This document shows positions 55,157 through 63,768 of a stretch of DNA of 64,000 nt, one piece after another (the stretch's first letter is position 1; every line of letters starts with the position of its first letter). A program made the position numbers and the translations under genes. The DNA comes from Smaragdicoccus niigatensis DSM 44881 = NBRC 103563 (lineage in GTDB: Bacteria; Actinomycetota; Actinomycetes; Mycobacteriales; Mycobacteriaceae). Under the pieces are notes generated by a model that was given only the letters and a program-made list of their open reading frames with translations, ran no database searches and had not been told where the DNA came from. The stretch covers positions 62,001-126,000 of the forward strand of contig NZ_AQXZ01000018.1 in assembly GCF_000380645.1 (NCBI RefSeq). Direction: 5' to 3'.

Positions 55157-55755
55157 TGCCGATGGGCGGGGGTAACCCGGCCAAGGATGCGCTGCATCGG
55201 TACTTGAAGGCGGGTCGCGATGCCCTGCTGTGGAAGCTGGACGGATTGTCGGAGTACGACGTCCGCCGCCCGATGACGACGACAGGCACCAATCTGTTGG
55301 GTCTGGTCAAGCACCTGACCGGGTGCGAATACGGCTACTTCTCGGTGACCTTCGGACGCGAGCCCGGCCCGCTGCCGTCGTGGCTCACCGAAGGTGGCGA
55401 ACCCAACGTCGACATGTGGGCGACCGCGGAGGAGCGCCGCGAGGACATCATCTCGGCGTACCGCGGAGCGTGCGTCATCTCGGACGCGAACATCGTCAAG
55501 TTCTCGCTGACCCATCGCGGCACCGTGCCGGGTTGGCCTGCGGAGCGCGCGAACGTGACGCTGCAGGAAGTTCTCGTGCACATGATCGCCGAGACGCACC
55601 GGCATGCGGGCCATGCTGACATCGTTCGCGAACTCATCGATGGAGCCGCCGGGATGAGTGCCGGCGACGACCTCCGCGCGACAGCTACTCCGGAGTGGTG
55701 GTCAGCGCATCGAGATCAGGTCGAGGAGGCCGCGCGGGCGGCGGTCGATCGTTAA
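55153..55755 (+). CDS. DinB/DUF664-family protein
   Basis: Four-helix-bundle protein of 200 residues of the DinB/YfiT type. It starts LHRYLKAGRDALLWKLDGLSEYDVRRPMTTTGTNLLGLVKHLTGCEYGYF; the metal-binding triad would be His50 near LVKHLTGCE plus two C-terminal histidines in MIAETHRHAGHAD. Members include thiol-S-transferases (mycothiol- or bacillithiol-dependent) and uncharacterised proteins. Start either ATG 55153 or ATG 55156. Coupled to the GNAT gene and tail-overlapping the secreted-protein gene. Confidence 0.85.
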   Translation: MMPMGGGNPAKDALHRYLKAGRDALLWKLDGLSEYDVRRPMTTTGTNLLGLVKHLTGCEYGYFSVTFGREPGPLPSWLTEGGEPNVDMWATAEERREDIISAYRGACVISDANIVKFSLTHRGTVPGWPAERANVTLQEVLVHMIAETHRHAGHADIVRELIDGAAGMSAGDDLRATATPEWWSAHRDQVEEAARAAVDR

Positions 55756-56282
55756 CTGCCGGACAGTGTGCCAAGCACCTTGGCCAACAACGTTGCCAGC
55801 GTTGGTGCTTCAGGTACGTCAGCTTCGGCCTGTTCGACCGTCGGTGGCGCGGGGTCGACGATGACCTTCGGCTCGACCGGTGTTGTAGGCGTGGTCGCCA
55901 CCGGTGCGGTCGTGATGATGAGAGTGTCAGTTTTCTCGAGCTTGGACTGTGCGCCGGACAGGTCTGCGCAGATCGATCTAATCGTGTACTTCCCGTCGGG
56001 CAGGTTGTCGAAGGTGATCGTCTTGTGGAGGGTGCCGCCGTTGTCGTTGGCGACCTTCTGAACGTCGCCCACTTGATTGCCTTGTGCATCCTTCAGCGTC
56101 GCGCCGCACGCGACCAAGCCCAGGAGCCCGCCAGAGGATGCGCCGTAGTGCGCTTCGATCGCGTTCCCGTTCACAACGTGCTCGATCGTGCCGTTGACCT
56201 TTGCGTTCGCGAGCCCAGCCGAGCCGGCGATAGCGGCGACCGTGGCAACAACGGCAATCCGCGCAGACGTAGTCGTCATCAT
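55752..56282 (-). CDS. Secreted hypothetical protein
   Basis: Exported protein of 176 residues. A signal peptide is clear (SARIAVVATVAAIAGSAGLANA, likely cut after ANA near residue 27). The mature part has a beta-rich domain with two cysteines (in VACGATL and SICADLSG, probably disulfide-linked), then a Thr/Pro-rich linker (TTAPVATTPTTPVEPK) and a C-terminal helix (APTLATLLAKVLGTLSG). Similar exported proteins are common in Mycobacteriales; function unknown. Its stop interlocks with that of the convergent DinB gene. Confidence 0.75.
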   Translation of the reverse strand: MMTTTSARIAVVATVAAIAGSAGLANAKVNGTIEHVVNGNAIEAHYGASSGGLLGLVACGATLKDAQGNQVGDVQKVANDNGGTLHKTITFDNLPDGKYTIRSICADLSGAQSKLEKTDTLIITTAPVATTPTTPVEPKVIVDPAPPTVEQAEADVPEAPTLATLLAKVLGTLSGS

Positions 56283-56388
56283 TCCCCCGATCGGATGCGG
56301 TCTCTTCGACGCTAAGTCGGGAAAAGTTCAATCCGCCAGGTTCGACTGGGGCCGTGATGGGGTTGTGTCCATCAGGGCTGTGTGGCCG

Positions 56389-57051
56389 TTATCTTGCGGC
56401 GCTATCGGCTCGTTCCGCCGCCAACTGACCCAGCGCGCTCGCGAAAACCTCGGGCGGCTGGGCGCCGGACAGGCCATACCGTCCGTCGAAGATGAAGAAC
56501 GGGACGGCGTTGATGCCGAACGTCTCGGCTTCGGCGATGTCTGCGCTCACGTCGCTGGCGTAGGTTCCTTGTTCGAGTGCTTCGCGTGCGGCTTGGGGGT
56601 CGAGCCCCGCATCAGCCGCCATGTCGACGAGTTCGTCGACCTGACCGAGGTGACGACCCTCGCTGAAGTAGGCGCGGAAGAGGCGTTCAGACATTTCGTA
56701 CTGGCGTCCGTGCTCCTTCGCAAAGTGGAGGAGTTCGTGCGCTTTGAGCGTTCGCGTGTGCTGGAGTCTGTCGAAGTCGTAGGTGAGTCCGGCGTTCGCG
56801 GCTGCGGACGTCACGCGGGCGAGCATCTGCCGAGCCTGGTCAGGTGAGATGCGCTTGTATCCGACGAGAAAGTCGACCTCGGACCCCTCGAAGTCGATCG
56901 GGGTGTCTGGCGAGAGTTCGTATGAGTGGTACTCGATCTCAACCTCGGGTCCATCGAAGCCACGAATCGCCGCGTCCAGATTCGCCTTGCCGATGTAGCA
57001 CCACGGGCACGCGATGTCGGACCATACGTCGATCTTGATTGGCTCGCTCAT
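56389..57051 (-). CDS. DsbA-family (FrnE-like) oxidoreductase
   Basis: Thioredoxin-fold protein of 220 residues of the FrnE/2-hydroxychromene-2-carboxylate-isomerase-like type, cytosolic. The redox motif is ACPWCYIG with C15 and C18; YELSPDTPIDFEG, NAGLTYDFDRLQHTRTLKAHELLHFAKEHG, AFYFSEG-like and FGINAVPFFIFDGRYGLSGAQPPE are family blocks. The frame is open to 57309, but ATG 57051 starts the conserved MSEPIKIDVWSDIACPWC. Polyketide-cluster homologues exist, but no cluster is here. Confidence 0.88.
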   Translation of the reverse strand: MSEPIKIDVWSDIACPWCYIGKANLDAAIRGFDGPEVEIEYHSYELSPDTPIDFEGSEVDFLVGYKRISPDQARQMLARVTSAAANAGLTYDFDRLQHTRTLKAHELLHFAKEHGRQYEMSERLFRAYFSEGRHLGQVDELVDMAADAGLDPQAAREALEQGTYASDVSADIAEAETFGINAVPFFIFDGRYGLSGAQPPEVFASALGQLAAERADSAAR

Positions 57052-57115
57052 ACATCGGGCCAACCGATCTCGGCAGGCGGTTATTCCACCGGACTGGCTG
57101 TGGTTCGATCGGGTC

Positions 57116-57565
57116 ATGTCTGACGAACAGAAGGTCGTGTCCGCTTCCCGGAGGATCGCCGCACCCGCCAAGGTCATCTTCGAGCTCATCGCCGAACCGT
57201 CGAAACAGCCGTCGTGGGATGGCAATGACAACCTCGTCGAGGCGCCGATCGGGCAGCGCGTCACCGGTGTCGAGCAGAATTTCGTGATGCTGACGACGAA
57301 GGGCAACACCCGCGTGAATCACGTGGTGGAGTTCGACGAAGGACGGCTCATCGCCTGGATGCCGGCCGAGGTGTCGGGCCCGCCGTTCGGGCACTTGTGG
57401 CGGTGGGAACTCACCGAGATCGATGACGACCACACCCTGGTGACCCACACCTACGACTGGTCGCGGCTGACCGACGAGAACCGTTTCGAGCGCGCCCGAT
57501 GGACAACCTCGGAGCGGCTTATGGAATCGGTGAATCGACTAGCGCAGCGGGCTGAGGGTTCGTAG
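57116..57565 (+). CDS. SRPBCC family protein
   Basis: START-like ligand-binding protein of 149 residues: VVSASRRIAAPAKVIFELIAEPSKQPSWDGND, then the strand pattern ending VTHTYDWSRLTDENRFERARW and a C-terminal helix. No catalytic site recognised. Start ATG 57116 gives the family N-terminus; the longer frame runs into the DsbA-like gene's promoter. Its last 47 bases overlap the convergent EamA gene, unusually long for this window. Confidence 0.82.
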   Translation: MSDEQKVVSASRRIAAPAKVIFELIAEPSKQPSWDGNDNLVEAPIGQRVTGVEQNFVMLTTKGNTRVNHVVEFDEGRLIAWMPAEVSGPPFGHLWRWELTEIDDDHTLVTHTYDWSRLTDENRFERARWTTSERLMESVNRLAQRAEGS

Positions 57566-58427
57566 CCATCGCGGCCGGTGCTGATGGTCGGGTCGCGAGA
57601 ACGGAACCTCCGATGATGAGCGCGAATCCGACGGCGGTGCCGACGGTGAACGGTTCATCGAGGAGACCGACGCCAAGTCCGATCGCGACCGCGGGGTTGA
57701 CGTAGGCGACGACGACCGCGCGGGCCGGTCCGACCTCGCCGACCAAGGCGTAGAACGCGATGAACGATGCCGCCGTACAGATCACGCCAAGTCCGATCAG
57801 CGCGAGGACGACGGATGATGACACCGGCAGACGCGGTGGATCGAGTGCGACGAACGGGGCGTAGACGACGACGGCGAACGCCAGCGACAGTGCGATAACT
57901 GCCGTGCCCGGCTGACTCGCGAGGTACTTGGACAAGATGATCGGCCCGACGGTGTAGCCCACCACCGCCAACGACACCGCGAGGACCGGCAGGGCTCCCG
58001 CCGCCCCGACCTCGAGGCCCACCAGCGCGGCGACTCCGACGAAACCGGCGACGAGACCACCGATCCGGGCGGGACCGAGTCGCTCCGCGCCAGATAGTGC
58101 AGCGACCGCGGCGCCGACGATCGGTACGGCAGCGATGAGCAGACCGGTCAATGAACTCGAGAGCTTCTGTTCCGCATAGCCGAGCATGAGCCAGGGCACG
58201 CAGATTTCGATGATCGCGAACGCGGCGAGTGGCTTCCAATGCTGGAGAACGGGACCGATCTGACGCCGGTAGACAGCCAGCGGCAACAGCAGAACCACGC
58301 CGATCGCGCAGCGGGCGAAAACGATTGCCGCGGGGGATAGCTCAGCGACGGAGATCTTGATGAACAGGTAGGGAAGGCCCCACATCAGGCCTACCGCTGA
58401 GAACAACAACCACGCGCGCCGCGACAC
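57519..58427 (-). CDS. EamA/DMT-family transporter
   Basis: Ten-helix drug/metabolite transporter of 302 residues built from two EamA repeats: LLFSAVGLMWGLPYLFIKISVAELSPAAIVFARC and VVLALIGLGVICTAASFIAFYALVGEVGPARAVVVAYVNPAVAIGLGVGLLDEPFTVGTAVGFALIIGGSVLAT. Substrate unknown (metabolite export). It is divergent from the thiolase, 84 bases apart. Confidence 0.92.
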   Translation of the reverse strand: MSRRAWLLFSAVGLMWGLPYLFIKISVAELSPAAIVFARCAIGVVLLLPLAVYRRQIGPVLQHWKPLAAFAIIEICVPWLMLGYAEQKLSSSLTGLLIAAVPIVGAAVAALSGAERLGPARIGGLVAGFVGVAALVGLEVGAAGALPVLAVSLAVVGYTVGPIILSKYLASQPGTAVIALSLAFAVVVYAPFVALDPPRLPVSSSVVLALIGLGVICTAASFIAFYALVGEVGPARAVVVAYVNPAVAIGLGVGLLDEPFTVGTAVGFALIIGGSVLATRPSAPAAMATNPQPAALVDSPIP

Positions 58428-58511
58428 GCTTCTAGCAGCCGGAACCGGACAGAAATTATTCCGTGCGCGTCAGGGCTTTTACTGGGACATGCTGTCTCAT
58501 ACAATCGCCGC

Positions 58512-59801
58512 ATGGCAGCAAAGAAGCGCAGGGCCGTCGTCGTCTCCGGCGTCCGCACCCCATTCGTCCGTGCATTCACCGATTTCACTCTCCTCGACAG
58601 CATTGCGCTCGCGGACGAGGCGGTGAAGGGTCTCCTCGCCCGCACCGAACTCGACAAGAAGTCCGTCGAGGCGATCGTCTGGGGAGGTGTCGTTCTGCCG
58701 AGTGCGGCTCCCAACATCGCCCGGGAGATCGCGCTCGATCTCGGACTCGACTTCGGCTGCGAGGGCTACACCGTCACCCGTGCGTGCGCCTCCGGATTGC
58801 AGGCGGTCACGTCGGCAGCGGCAGCGATCGAACGCGGCGAGTACGACATCATGATCGCCGGTGGCAGTGACTCGACGAGCAACGCCGAAGTCAAGCTCCC
58901 GCAGAAACTCATCCACGCCTCGGCGCCGCTGGCGCTCGGAAAGCCCAAGGCCAAGGACTACCTCGCGGCCGCTCGGCAGCTCGCACCGTTCACCGGACTC
59001 CTCCCGAAGCGTCCGCAGATCGCCGAGCGCAGCACGGGCGAAGTCATGGGCGAGTCGGCCGACAAGATGGCCCGAATCAATGGCGTTTCTCGCGCTGAGC
59101 AGGACATCTTCGCTGCTCGGTCGCACCACCGCGCGGCAACCGCCATTCAATCGGGCCGCTTCGACCGCGAAGTCATCTCCGTGACGACTCCGTCCGGCAA
59201 GGTCGTCAACCGCGACGGGCTGGTGCGCGCCGACACGAGCGTCGAGAAGCTCGCGCGCCTGAAGCCGGTGTTTGCGCACGACGGCACGGTCACCGCCGGC
59301 AATGCGAGCCCGCTCACCGATGGGGCTTCGGCGGTCCTGCTGATGAGTGAGGAAAAGGCGCTGTCGCTCGGCTACACGCCACTCGCCGCGTTCCGCTCGT
59401 GGAGCTACGTGAGCGTGGACCCGGCGGACCAGGTTCTCATCGGACCGGCGATCTCGATGCCGCGCGCCCTGGCGAAGGCTGGTCTCAAGCTCGCCGACGT
59501 CGACCTCGTCGACATCCACGAAGCCTTTGCCGCACAGACGCTTTCGGTGCTGTCGGCGCTGCGCAGCAAGGAGTGGGCGCAGGAGCGCCTGGGGCTCTCG
59601 GACGCGGTCGGTGACGTCGACATCGACAAGCTCAACGTGCACGGCGGGTCAGTGGCGATCGGTCACCCGTTCGGCGCCACCGGCGCGCGCATGGTGACCA
59701 CGATGGCCAACGAGCTCGCGATGACCGGCAAGAGCACCGCGCTGCTCGGCATCTGTGCGGCTGGCGGTATCGGCGCATCGGCCGTGCTCGAGCGGGTCTA
59801 A
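58512..59801 (+). CDS. fadI: Acetyl-CoA C-acyltransferase (FadI-type thiolase)
   Basis: Thiolase of 429 residues for the last step of fatty-acid beta-oxidation. The nucleophile is C92 in TRACASGLQAVTSA. The catalytic histidines lie in NEAF-type IHEAFAAQTL and GGSVAIGHPFGATGAR, and the second cysteine is in GICAAGGIGAS. The length and the insertion after residue 130 fit the FadI branch rather than short acetoacetyl-CoA thiolases. No fadJ partner is adjacent. Confidence 0.93.
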   Translation: MAAKKRRAVVVSGVRTPFVRAFTDFTLLDSIALADEAVKGLLARTELDKKSVEAIVWGGVVLPSAAPNIAREIALDLGLDFGCEGYTVTRACASGLQAVTSAAAAIERGEYDIMIAGGSDSTSNAEVKLPQKLIHASAPLALGKPKAKDYLAAARQLAPFTGLLPKRPQIAERSTGEVMGESADKMARINGVSRAEQDIFAARSHHRAATAIQSGRFDREVISVTTPSGKVVNRDGLVRADTSVEKLARLKPVFAHDGTVTAGNASPLTDGASAVLLMSEEKALSLGYTPLAAFRSWSYVSVDPADQVLIGPAISMPRALAKAGLKLADVDLVDIHEAFAAQTLSVLSALRSKEWAQERLGLSDAVGDVDIDKLNVHGGSVAIGHPFGATGARMVTTMANELAMTGKSTALLGICAAGGIGASAVLERV

Positions 59802-60253
59802 CCCAGCTCGCGATAGTAATAGAACATCGGCTCGGCCTGGCCGGCCTCGATGTTGGTGTAGCCATGGCGCTCGTAGAACCTGCGAGTGTCATGGTCTTCA
59901 CCGTCGACGTTGAATTCGAGCACCTCGCCGCCGCGGCGGCGGACCTCGTCCTCCACGAACGTCAAGAGGTCGGTGCCGAATCCCTGATTTCGGTGCGACG
60001 GTTCGACATACAGCTCGTCGAGCAAGGCGACCGGACCGTCGTACCAGACGTTCGGCCGGAGCGTGACGAGAGCGAAGCCGGTGGTGTCCGCGAGGACGGC
60101 GAACGTCAATTCCTCGTCGAGCAGCTTCTCGAGCCGTGGTGCCAGGACCTCGGGGCCCGGCGTCGGAGTGTCGAATTCCCGGTTGAACGCGTCGAGAAGA
60201 ACCGCGACGACCATCGCGTCGCCCACGCCTGCCAAACGCACCGATTCGCGCAT
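59798..60253 (-). CDS. GNAT N-acetyltransferase
   Basis: Acetyltransferase of 151 residues with the acetyl-CoA loop HRNQGFGTDLLTFVEDEVRRRG near residue 90 and the terminal DTRRFYERHGYTN. Substrate unknown. The stop interlocks with that of the thiolase. Confidence 0.9.
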   Translation of the reverse strand: MRESVRLAGVGDAMVVAVLLDAFNREFDTPTPGPEVLAPRLEKLLDEELTFAVLADTTGFALVTLRPNVWYDGPVALLDELYVEPSHRNQGFGTDLLTFVEDEVRRRGGEVLEFNVDGEDHDTRRFYERHGYTNIEAGQAEPMFYYYRELG

Positions 60254-60285
60254 ACAGACAGGTTTACCGCAGGCAGGATGAAGTT

Positions 60286-60492
60286 ATGCACATCGACGGG
60301 CTCCGGCCGTTCTTGGATGCCGAGTTGAGCGGAATGGACCCCGCATCCCGGGTCGCGGCCGCGGGGCGCATCGCCACCCAACTCAACGACGCGCTTGACC
60401 ACATGAGAGCACATGATGTCGATGCCACGAAGGCCGAGGTCGCGCGCATGGAAGGCGTGGTCCTCGCGTTGAACGCGATCGCCGGAACCTAA
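60286..60492 (+). CDS. Small helical hypothetical protein
   Basis: Protein of 68 residues (HIDGLRPFLDAELSG...VEVARMEGVVLALNAIAG), predicted mostly helical and not secreted. The ATG is preceded by CAGGATGAAGTT. It starts 32 bases from the divergent GNAT gene, and its TAA interlocks with the stop of the GAP-family gene, the same pattern as real convergent pairs here. The codon third positions are GC-rich as in neighbours. No homologue recognised. Confidence 0.55.
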   Translation: MHIDGLRPFLDAELSGMDPASRVAAAGRIATQLNDALDHMRAHDVDATKAEVARMEGVVLALNAIAGT

Positions 60493-61163
60493 CTCAGCGA
60501 GCTGATTCCCTTTTCGATCACCATGAGGCCGATCACCACGAGAACGACGGCCTCCATCGCCCCAAGGTTCCGGTCCATCCAATCTTTGATGCGGGCCATC
60601 GTCGGATCCAGGCGCTCACCAGCGATAGCATAGGCGAGCACCGGGATCGCCACTGTCGAGGCAGCGACCGCGATGAAGAGGACACCACAGGTCCAGGCGC
60701 CGGCGGTGCTCAGCCCACCGGCCCCGATCTCCAATCCGGCGGTGGCGACAAGGGCCAGCACTTCAGGCCGAACCACCGCGACCGCGACTCCGGTCAAACC
60801 CGCGCGACCGGGTGTGAGTTTGGCGAACGGACGCATCCAACGGGGTTGTTCGGTATGGCGATGCCGGGTGACGAAGCGATACACGCCGAAGACGATCAGT
60901 GCTGCACCCAGGATGATGCGGACCCACGACATCCATGCGGGCCGGGTGTGTTGCTCGCCGCCGGCCAAAGACGACGCTTCGATGAAGACCACGGTCAGGC
61001 CGACCAGCCCGACGACCCAGCCGGCCAGGAAAGCGAGGCTGGTTGGGCGCGGCTTTGACGAGTGCAGGACGAGGACAGCCGGGATCACGGTGAGCGGCGA
61101 CAGGGCGACGACCAACGCCAGCGGAATGAGCGTCGTCAGCGCCGAGCCCAGGCTTTCTTCCAC
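60489..61163 (-). CDS. GAP-family (Sap, LysE-superfamily) membrane protein
   Basis: Membrane protein of 224 residues with six helices: LIPLALVVALSPLTVIPAVLVLHSSKPRPTSLAFLAGWVVGL at the N-terminus is typical of the GAP/Sap family, whose mycobacterial members help move glycopeptidolipids or related lipids to the surface. A basic loop (RHRHTEQPRW) lies in the middle. The substrate is not known. Convergent with the small gene at 60286. Confidence 0.87.
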   Translation of the reverse strand: MEESLGSALTTLIPLALVVALSPLTVIPAVLVLHSSKPRPTSLAFLAGWVVGLVGLTVVFIEASSLAGGEQHTRPAWMSWVRIILGAALIVFGVYRFVTRHRHTEQPRWMRPFAKLTPGRAGLTGVAVAVVRPEVLALVATAGLEIGAGGLSTAGAWTCGVLFIAVAASTVAIPVLAYAIAGERLDPTMARIKDWMDRNLGAMEAVVLVVIGLMVIEKGISSLS

Positions 61164-61205
61164 ACTGAAAATCTTTGCACTACAAAGGAGCCGACGTGCC
61201 GGGAA

Positions 61206-62642
61206 CTAGGTCAGCAACTCGTCGATCGGTTGCTTGAGGAAGTACACGACGAACACGGCGGCGACGACGTACAGCAATGGGTGCACCGAACGCGCCTTGC
61301 CGGAGACCAAGGACAGCACCGCGTAGCTGACAAAACCGAGCCCGATGCCGTTTGCGATGGAGTAGGTGAAGGGCATACCGACGATGGTCAGGAACGCCGG
61401 CATGGCGATCCGGAAGTCGGTGAAGTCGATGTGCCGGACCTGGCTGATCATCATTGCGCCGACCACGACGAGAGCCGGCGCCGCGGCTTCGAGTGGCACG
61501 ATCTGGTACAGCGGAGTGAAGAACATCGCCGCGAGAAACAGCAGCCCCGTGACGACGTTGGCCAGGCCTGTCCGCGCGCCTTCGGCGATACCCGCGGCGG
61601 ACTCGATGTAGACCGTGTTGGACGACACCGAACCGACCCCACCCGCGATCGCACCGGTTCCTTCGACGATGAGGGCCTTGCCGATACCCGGAAGGTTGCC
61701 GTCTTTGTCGGTGAGCTCGGCTTCCTGCCCGAGGCCCGTCATGGTTCCCATCGCATCGAAGAAATTGCTCAGGACCAGCGCGAACACGAAGATGCAGGCG
61801 CTCAGGACGCCCACTCTGGTGAACGCTCCGAAGACGCTCACTTCACCCACGAGGGATAGGTCGGGAAGACCGCCCAGGGACTTGGGCCACGTCGGGATGT
61901 TGAGGCTCCAGCCGTCGGGGTCCGTGATGGCCGGTCCGAGGTGCGCAAACTTCTGCACGATGATCGCGAGGATCGTGGTCGCCACGATGCCCAGGAGCAG
62001 GCCACCCTTGACCTTGCGGACGACGAGAATCCCCATGAGGAGGACGCCGAACGCGAAGACGACGACAGGCCAGGAACTGATCGAGTTGTCGGTGCCGAAC
62101 TCGACCGGAACGGTGCTTCCCGCGGCGTCCGGCATCCGCTTGACCAGACCGGAGTCGATGAACCCGATGAAGGCGATGAACGAACCGATGCCCGCCGCGA
62201 TCGCCGCTTTGAGCGGCGCAGGGATGGCGTTGAAGACCGCGGTCCGGAATCCGGTGGCGGCCAGGAGGACGATGATCACGCCGTCGATCACGACGAGGCC
62301 CATGGCTTCGGGCCACGACATCTCGCGCACCACGTTGACGGCGAGAAGTGAGTTGATGCCGAGGCCGGTGGCGAAGGCGAAGGGATAGCGCGCGATCGCA
62401 CCGAAAGCGAGACACATGATCCCGGCGATGAGTGCGGTCGCCGCCGCGACCTTGTCCATCGGCAGCACCGAACCCGTGACGTCAGCGTTGTGCCGATGAC
62501 CCGGGATGCCGCCGATGATGATCGGATTGAGCACGAGAATGTAGGCCATCGTCACGAACGTGACGAGTCCGCCGCGCAGTTCCCGGGCGATGGTCGACTG
62601 CCGTTGGGAGATCGAGAAGTACTGATCCACAAGGCGCTTCAC
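61206..62642 (-). CDS. NCS2-family purine permease (AzgA-like)
   Basis: Nucleobase:cation symporter of 478 residues. It starts RELRGGLVTFVTMAYILVLNPIIIGG, and carries ATALIAGIMCLAFGAIARYPFAFATGLGINSLLA and FFDAMGTMTGLGQEAEL, typical of the AzgA (adenine/guanine/hypoxanthine) branch, with a second conserved helix VEGTGAIAGGVGSVSSNTVYIESAAGIAEGARTGLANVVTGLLF. Probably imports purine bases, consistent with guaB1 salvage elsewhere. No riboswitch was seen in the short 61-base leader. Confidence 0.92.
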   Translation of the reverse strand: MKRLVDQYFSISQRQSTIARELRGGLVTFVTMAYILVLNPIIIGGIPGHRHNADVTGSVLPMDKVAAATALIAGIMCLAFGAIARYPFAFATGLGINSLLAVNVVREMSWPEAMGLVVIDGVIIVLLAATGFRTAVFNAIPAPLKAAIAAGIGSFIAFIGFIDSGLVKRMPDAAGSTVPVEFGTDNSISSWPVVVFAFGVLLMGILVVRKVKGGLLLGIVATTILAIIVQKFAHLGPAITDPDGWSLNIPTWPKSLGGLPDLSLVGEVSVFGAFTRVGVLSACIFVFALVLSNFFDAMGTMTGLGQEAELTDKDGNLPGIGKALIVEGTGAIAGGVGSVSSNTVYIESAAGIAEGARTGLANVVTGLLFLAAMFFTPLYQIVPLEAAAPALVVVGAMMISQVRHIDFTDFRIAMPAFLTIVGMPFTYSIANGIGLGFVSYAVLSLVSGKARSVHPLLYVVAAVFVVYFLKQPIDELLT

Positions 62643-62703
62643 CTCTCCCAGCCTAGGGGGAGGTGAACCGCGTCGCGCGTTGAACGAATCGTCGCGGATT
62701 CGG

Positions 62704-63561
62704 TTACCCGACGGGGACGAGTTCGCCGTTAGGTGTCTCGGGTTCGCCGGTACGTCGGTTGACCGGCGCCGGAATGGGTTCGAGCGGCGTAGTCCGGACC
62801 TGCCGTACTTGGTAGATCACCAGCGCGATGAGGCCGAGGAGCAGAGCGGCAGACGTCCACATCGTGCCCCAGCCGAGCCCGCCGTGCTCGATCGGCTTGC
62901 TGAGTGCGTCGCCTGCGGTTGCGCCCAGCGGACGGGTCAAGACGAATGCGACCCAGAAGAGCAACATGCTGTTGATCGGGGTGAAGTAATGCGCAGCCAG
63001 TAGCGCGACCATGATCGACGACAGAATGAAAGCGCTTTGGCGGAAACCGAATTCGAGGTCGTCGGCAAGGAAGTCGCCGCTCGAGGTGCCGAGGCTGTTG
63101 GAGAACAGGATCGCCACCCAGTACAGGAGCTCGCCCTTGAACGTGGCGACCTTTTCGACGTCGAGCGTCTGTCCACTTCGCCACCAGAGGAAGAACACGA
63201 TCGCCAGGCACGTGGTCAGGATGATGGCACCGCCCGTGTAGCCGACACCGCCGGTGCGGTTCATCAGGTCCGACAGTGTGGTGCCCGTTGTGCTCGTCAA
63301 CGCGATGACGGTCCAGAACAGCGCAGGATGAAATTTCCGTGCCCGCAGTTGGAACGTCACCGCGATGAGGAACATGGCGAAGAAGATCAGCGTGCTCGCC
63401 AGATAACCGACGTTGAGCGTCTGTGCCAGCAGGTCGCCACCGGTCTCGCCCAGCGTCGTGGCGAGGATCTTCAGAATCCAAAAGACGACCGTGACGTGCG
63501 GAAGTTTTCGTGCGACGAACAAGATTGACTGAGCGTTGTCACGGGTTTTGGATACTGCCAC
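62704..63561 (-). CDS. COG4705-type membrane protein with four internal repeats
   Basis: Membrane protein of 285 residues with about eight helices. A motif with a Trp followed by LGxTxGDxL recurs four times: W28/LGETGGDLL (37-45), W83/TGTTLSDLM (92-100), W148/LGTSSGDFL (157-165) and W203/LGATAGDAL (212-220), spaced 55, 65 and 55 residues. This indicates a duplicated two-repeat unit. Homologues are listed only as uncharacterised membrane-anchored proteins. The buried Asp/Thr motifs suggest an ion- or metal-binding path, which is inference. The C-terminal tail is soluble and proline-rich. GTG/ATG start at 63561 follows a GGAGCAACC site. Confidence 0.7.
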   Translation of the reverse strand: MAVSKTRDNAQSILFVARKLPHVTVVFWILKILATTLGETGGDLLAQTLNVGYLASTLIFFAMFLIAVTFQLRARKFHPALFWTVIALTSTTGTTLSDLMNRTGGVGYTGGAIILTTCLAIVFFLWWRSGQTLDVEKVATFKGELLYWVAILFSNSLGTSSGDFLADDLEFGFRQSAFILSSIMVALLAAHYFTPINSMLLFWVAFVLTRPLGATAGDALSKPIEHGGLGWGTMWTSAALLLGLIALVIYQVRQVRTTPLEPIPAPVNRRTGEPETPNGELVPVG

Positions 63562-63644
63562 GGTTGCTCCTGCACAAGGTCACGGATGCGGACTCGTCAG
63601 GCGACAAATCGCGACATTGCGATGCGTACGCACGACCGACGGGT

Positions 63645-63691
63645 AACCGCCTCCGTTGTGTGCAGCGCATCGCTGCAGCTCAGAGGCGGTT
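63645..63691. terminator. Nested hairpin in the gap before the COG4705 gene
   Basis: An outer perfect 9-bp stem (AACCGCCTC with GAGGCGGTT) encloses an inner perfect 7-bp stem (TGCAGCG-CAT-CGCTGCA). On the plus strand CTCGTTTTC follows. It lies 84 bases past the MFS gene stop and 84 before the COG4705 start, both on the minus strand; terminator or leader structure. Confidence 0.5.
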
Positions 63692-63768
63692 CTCGTTTTC
63701 TAACACGCTAGGAAGCGACGTCGGGCGGCTTCAGAATCAATCGGCCGGACTTGCGCGTTTTATCCCAA

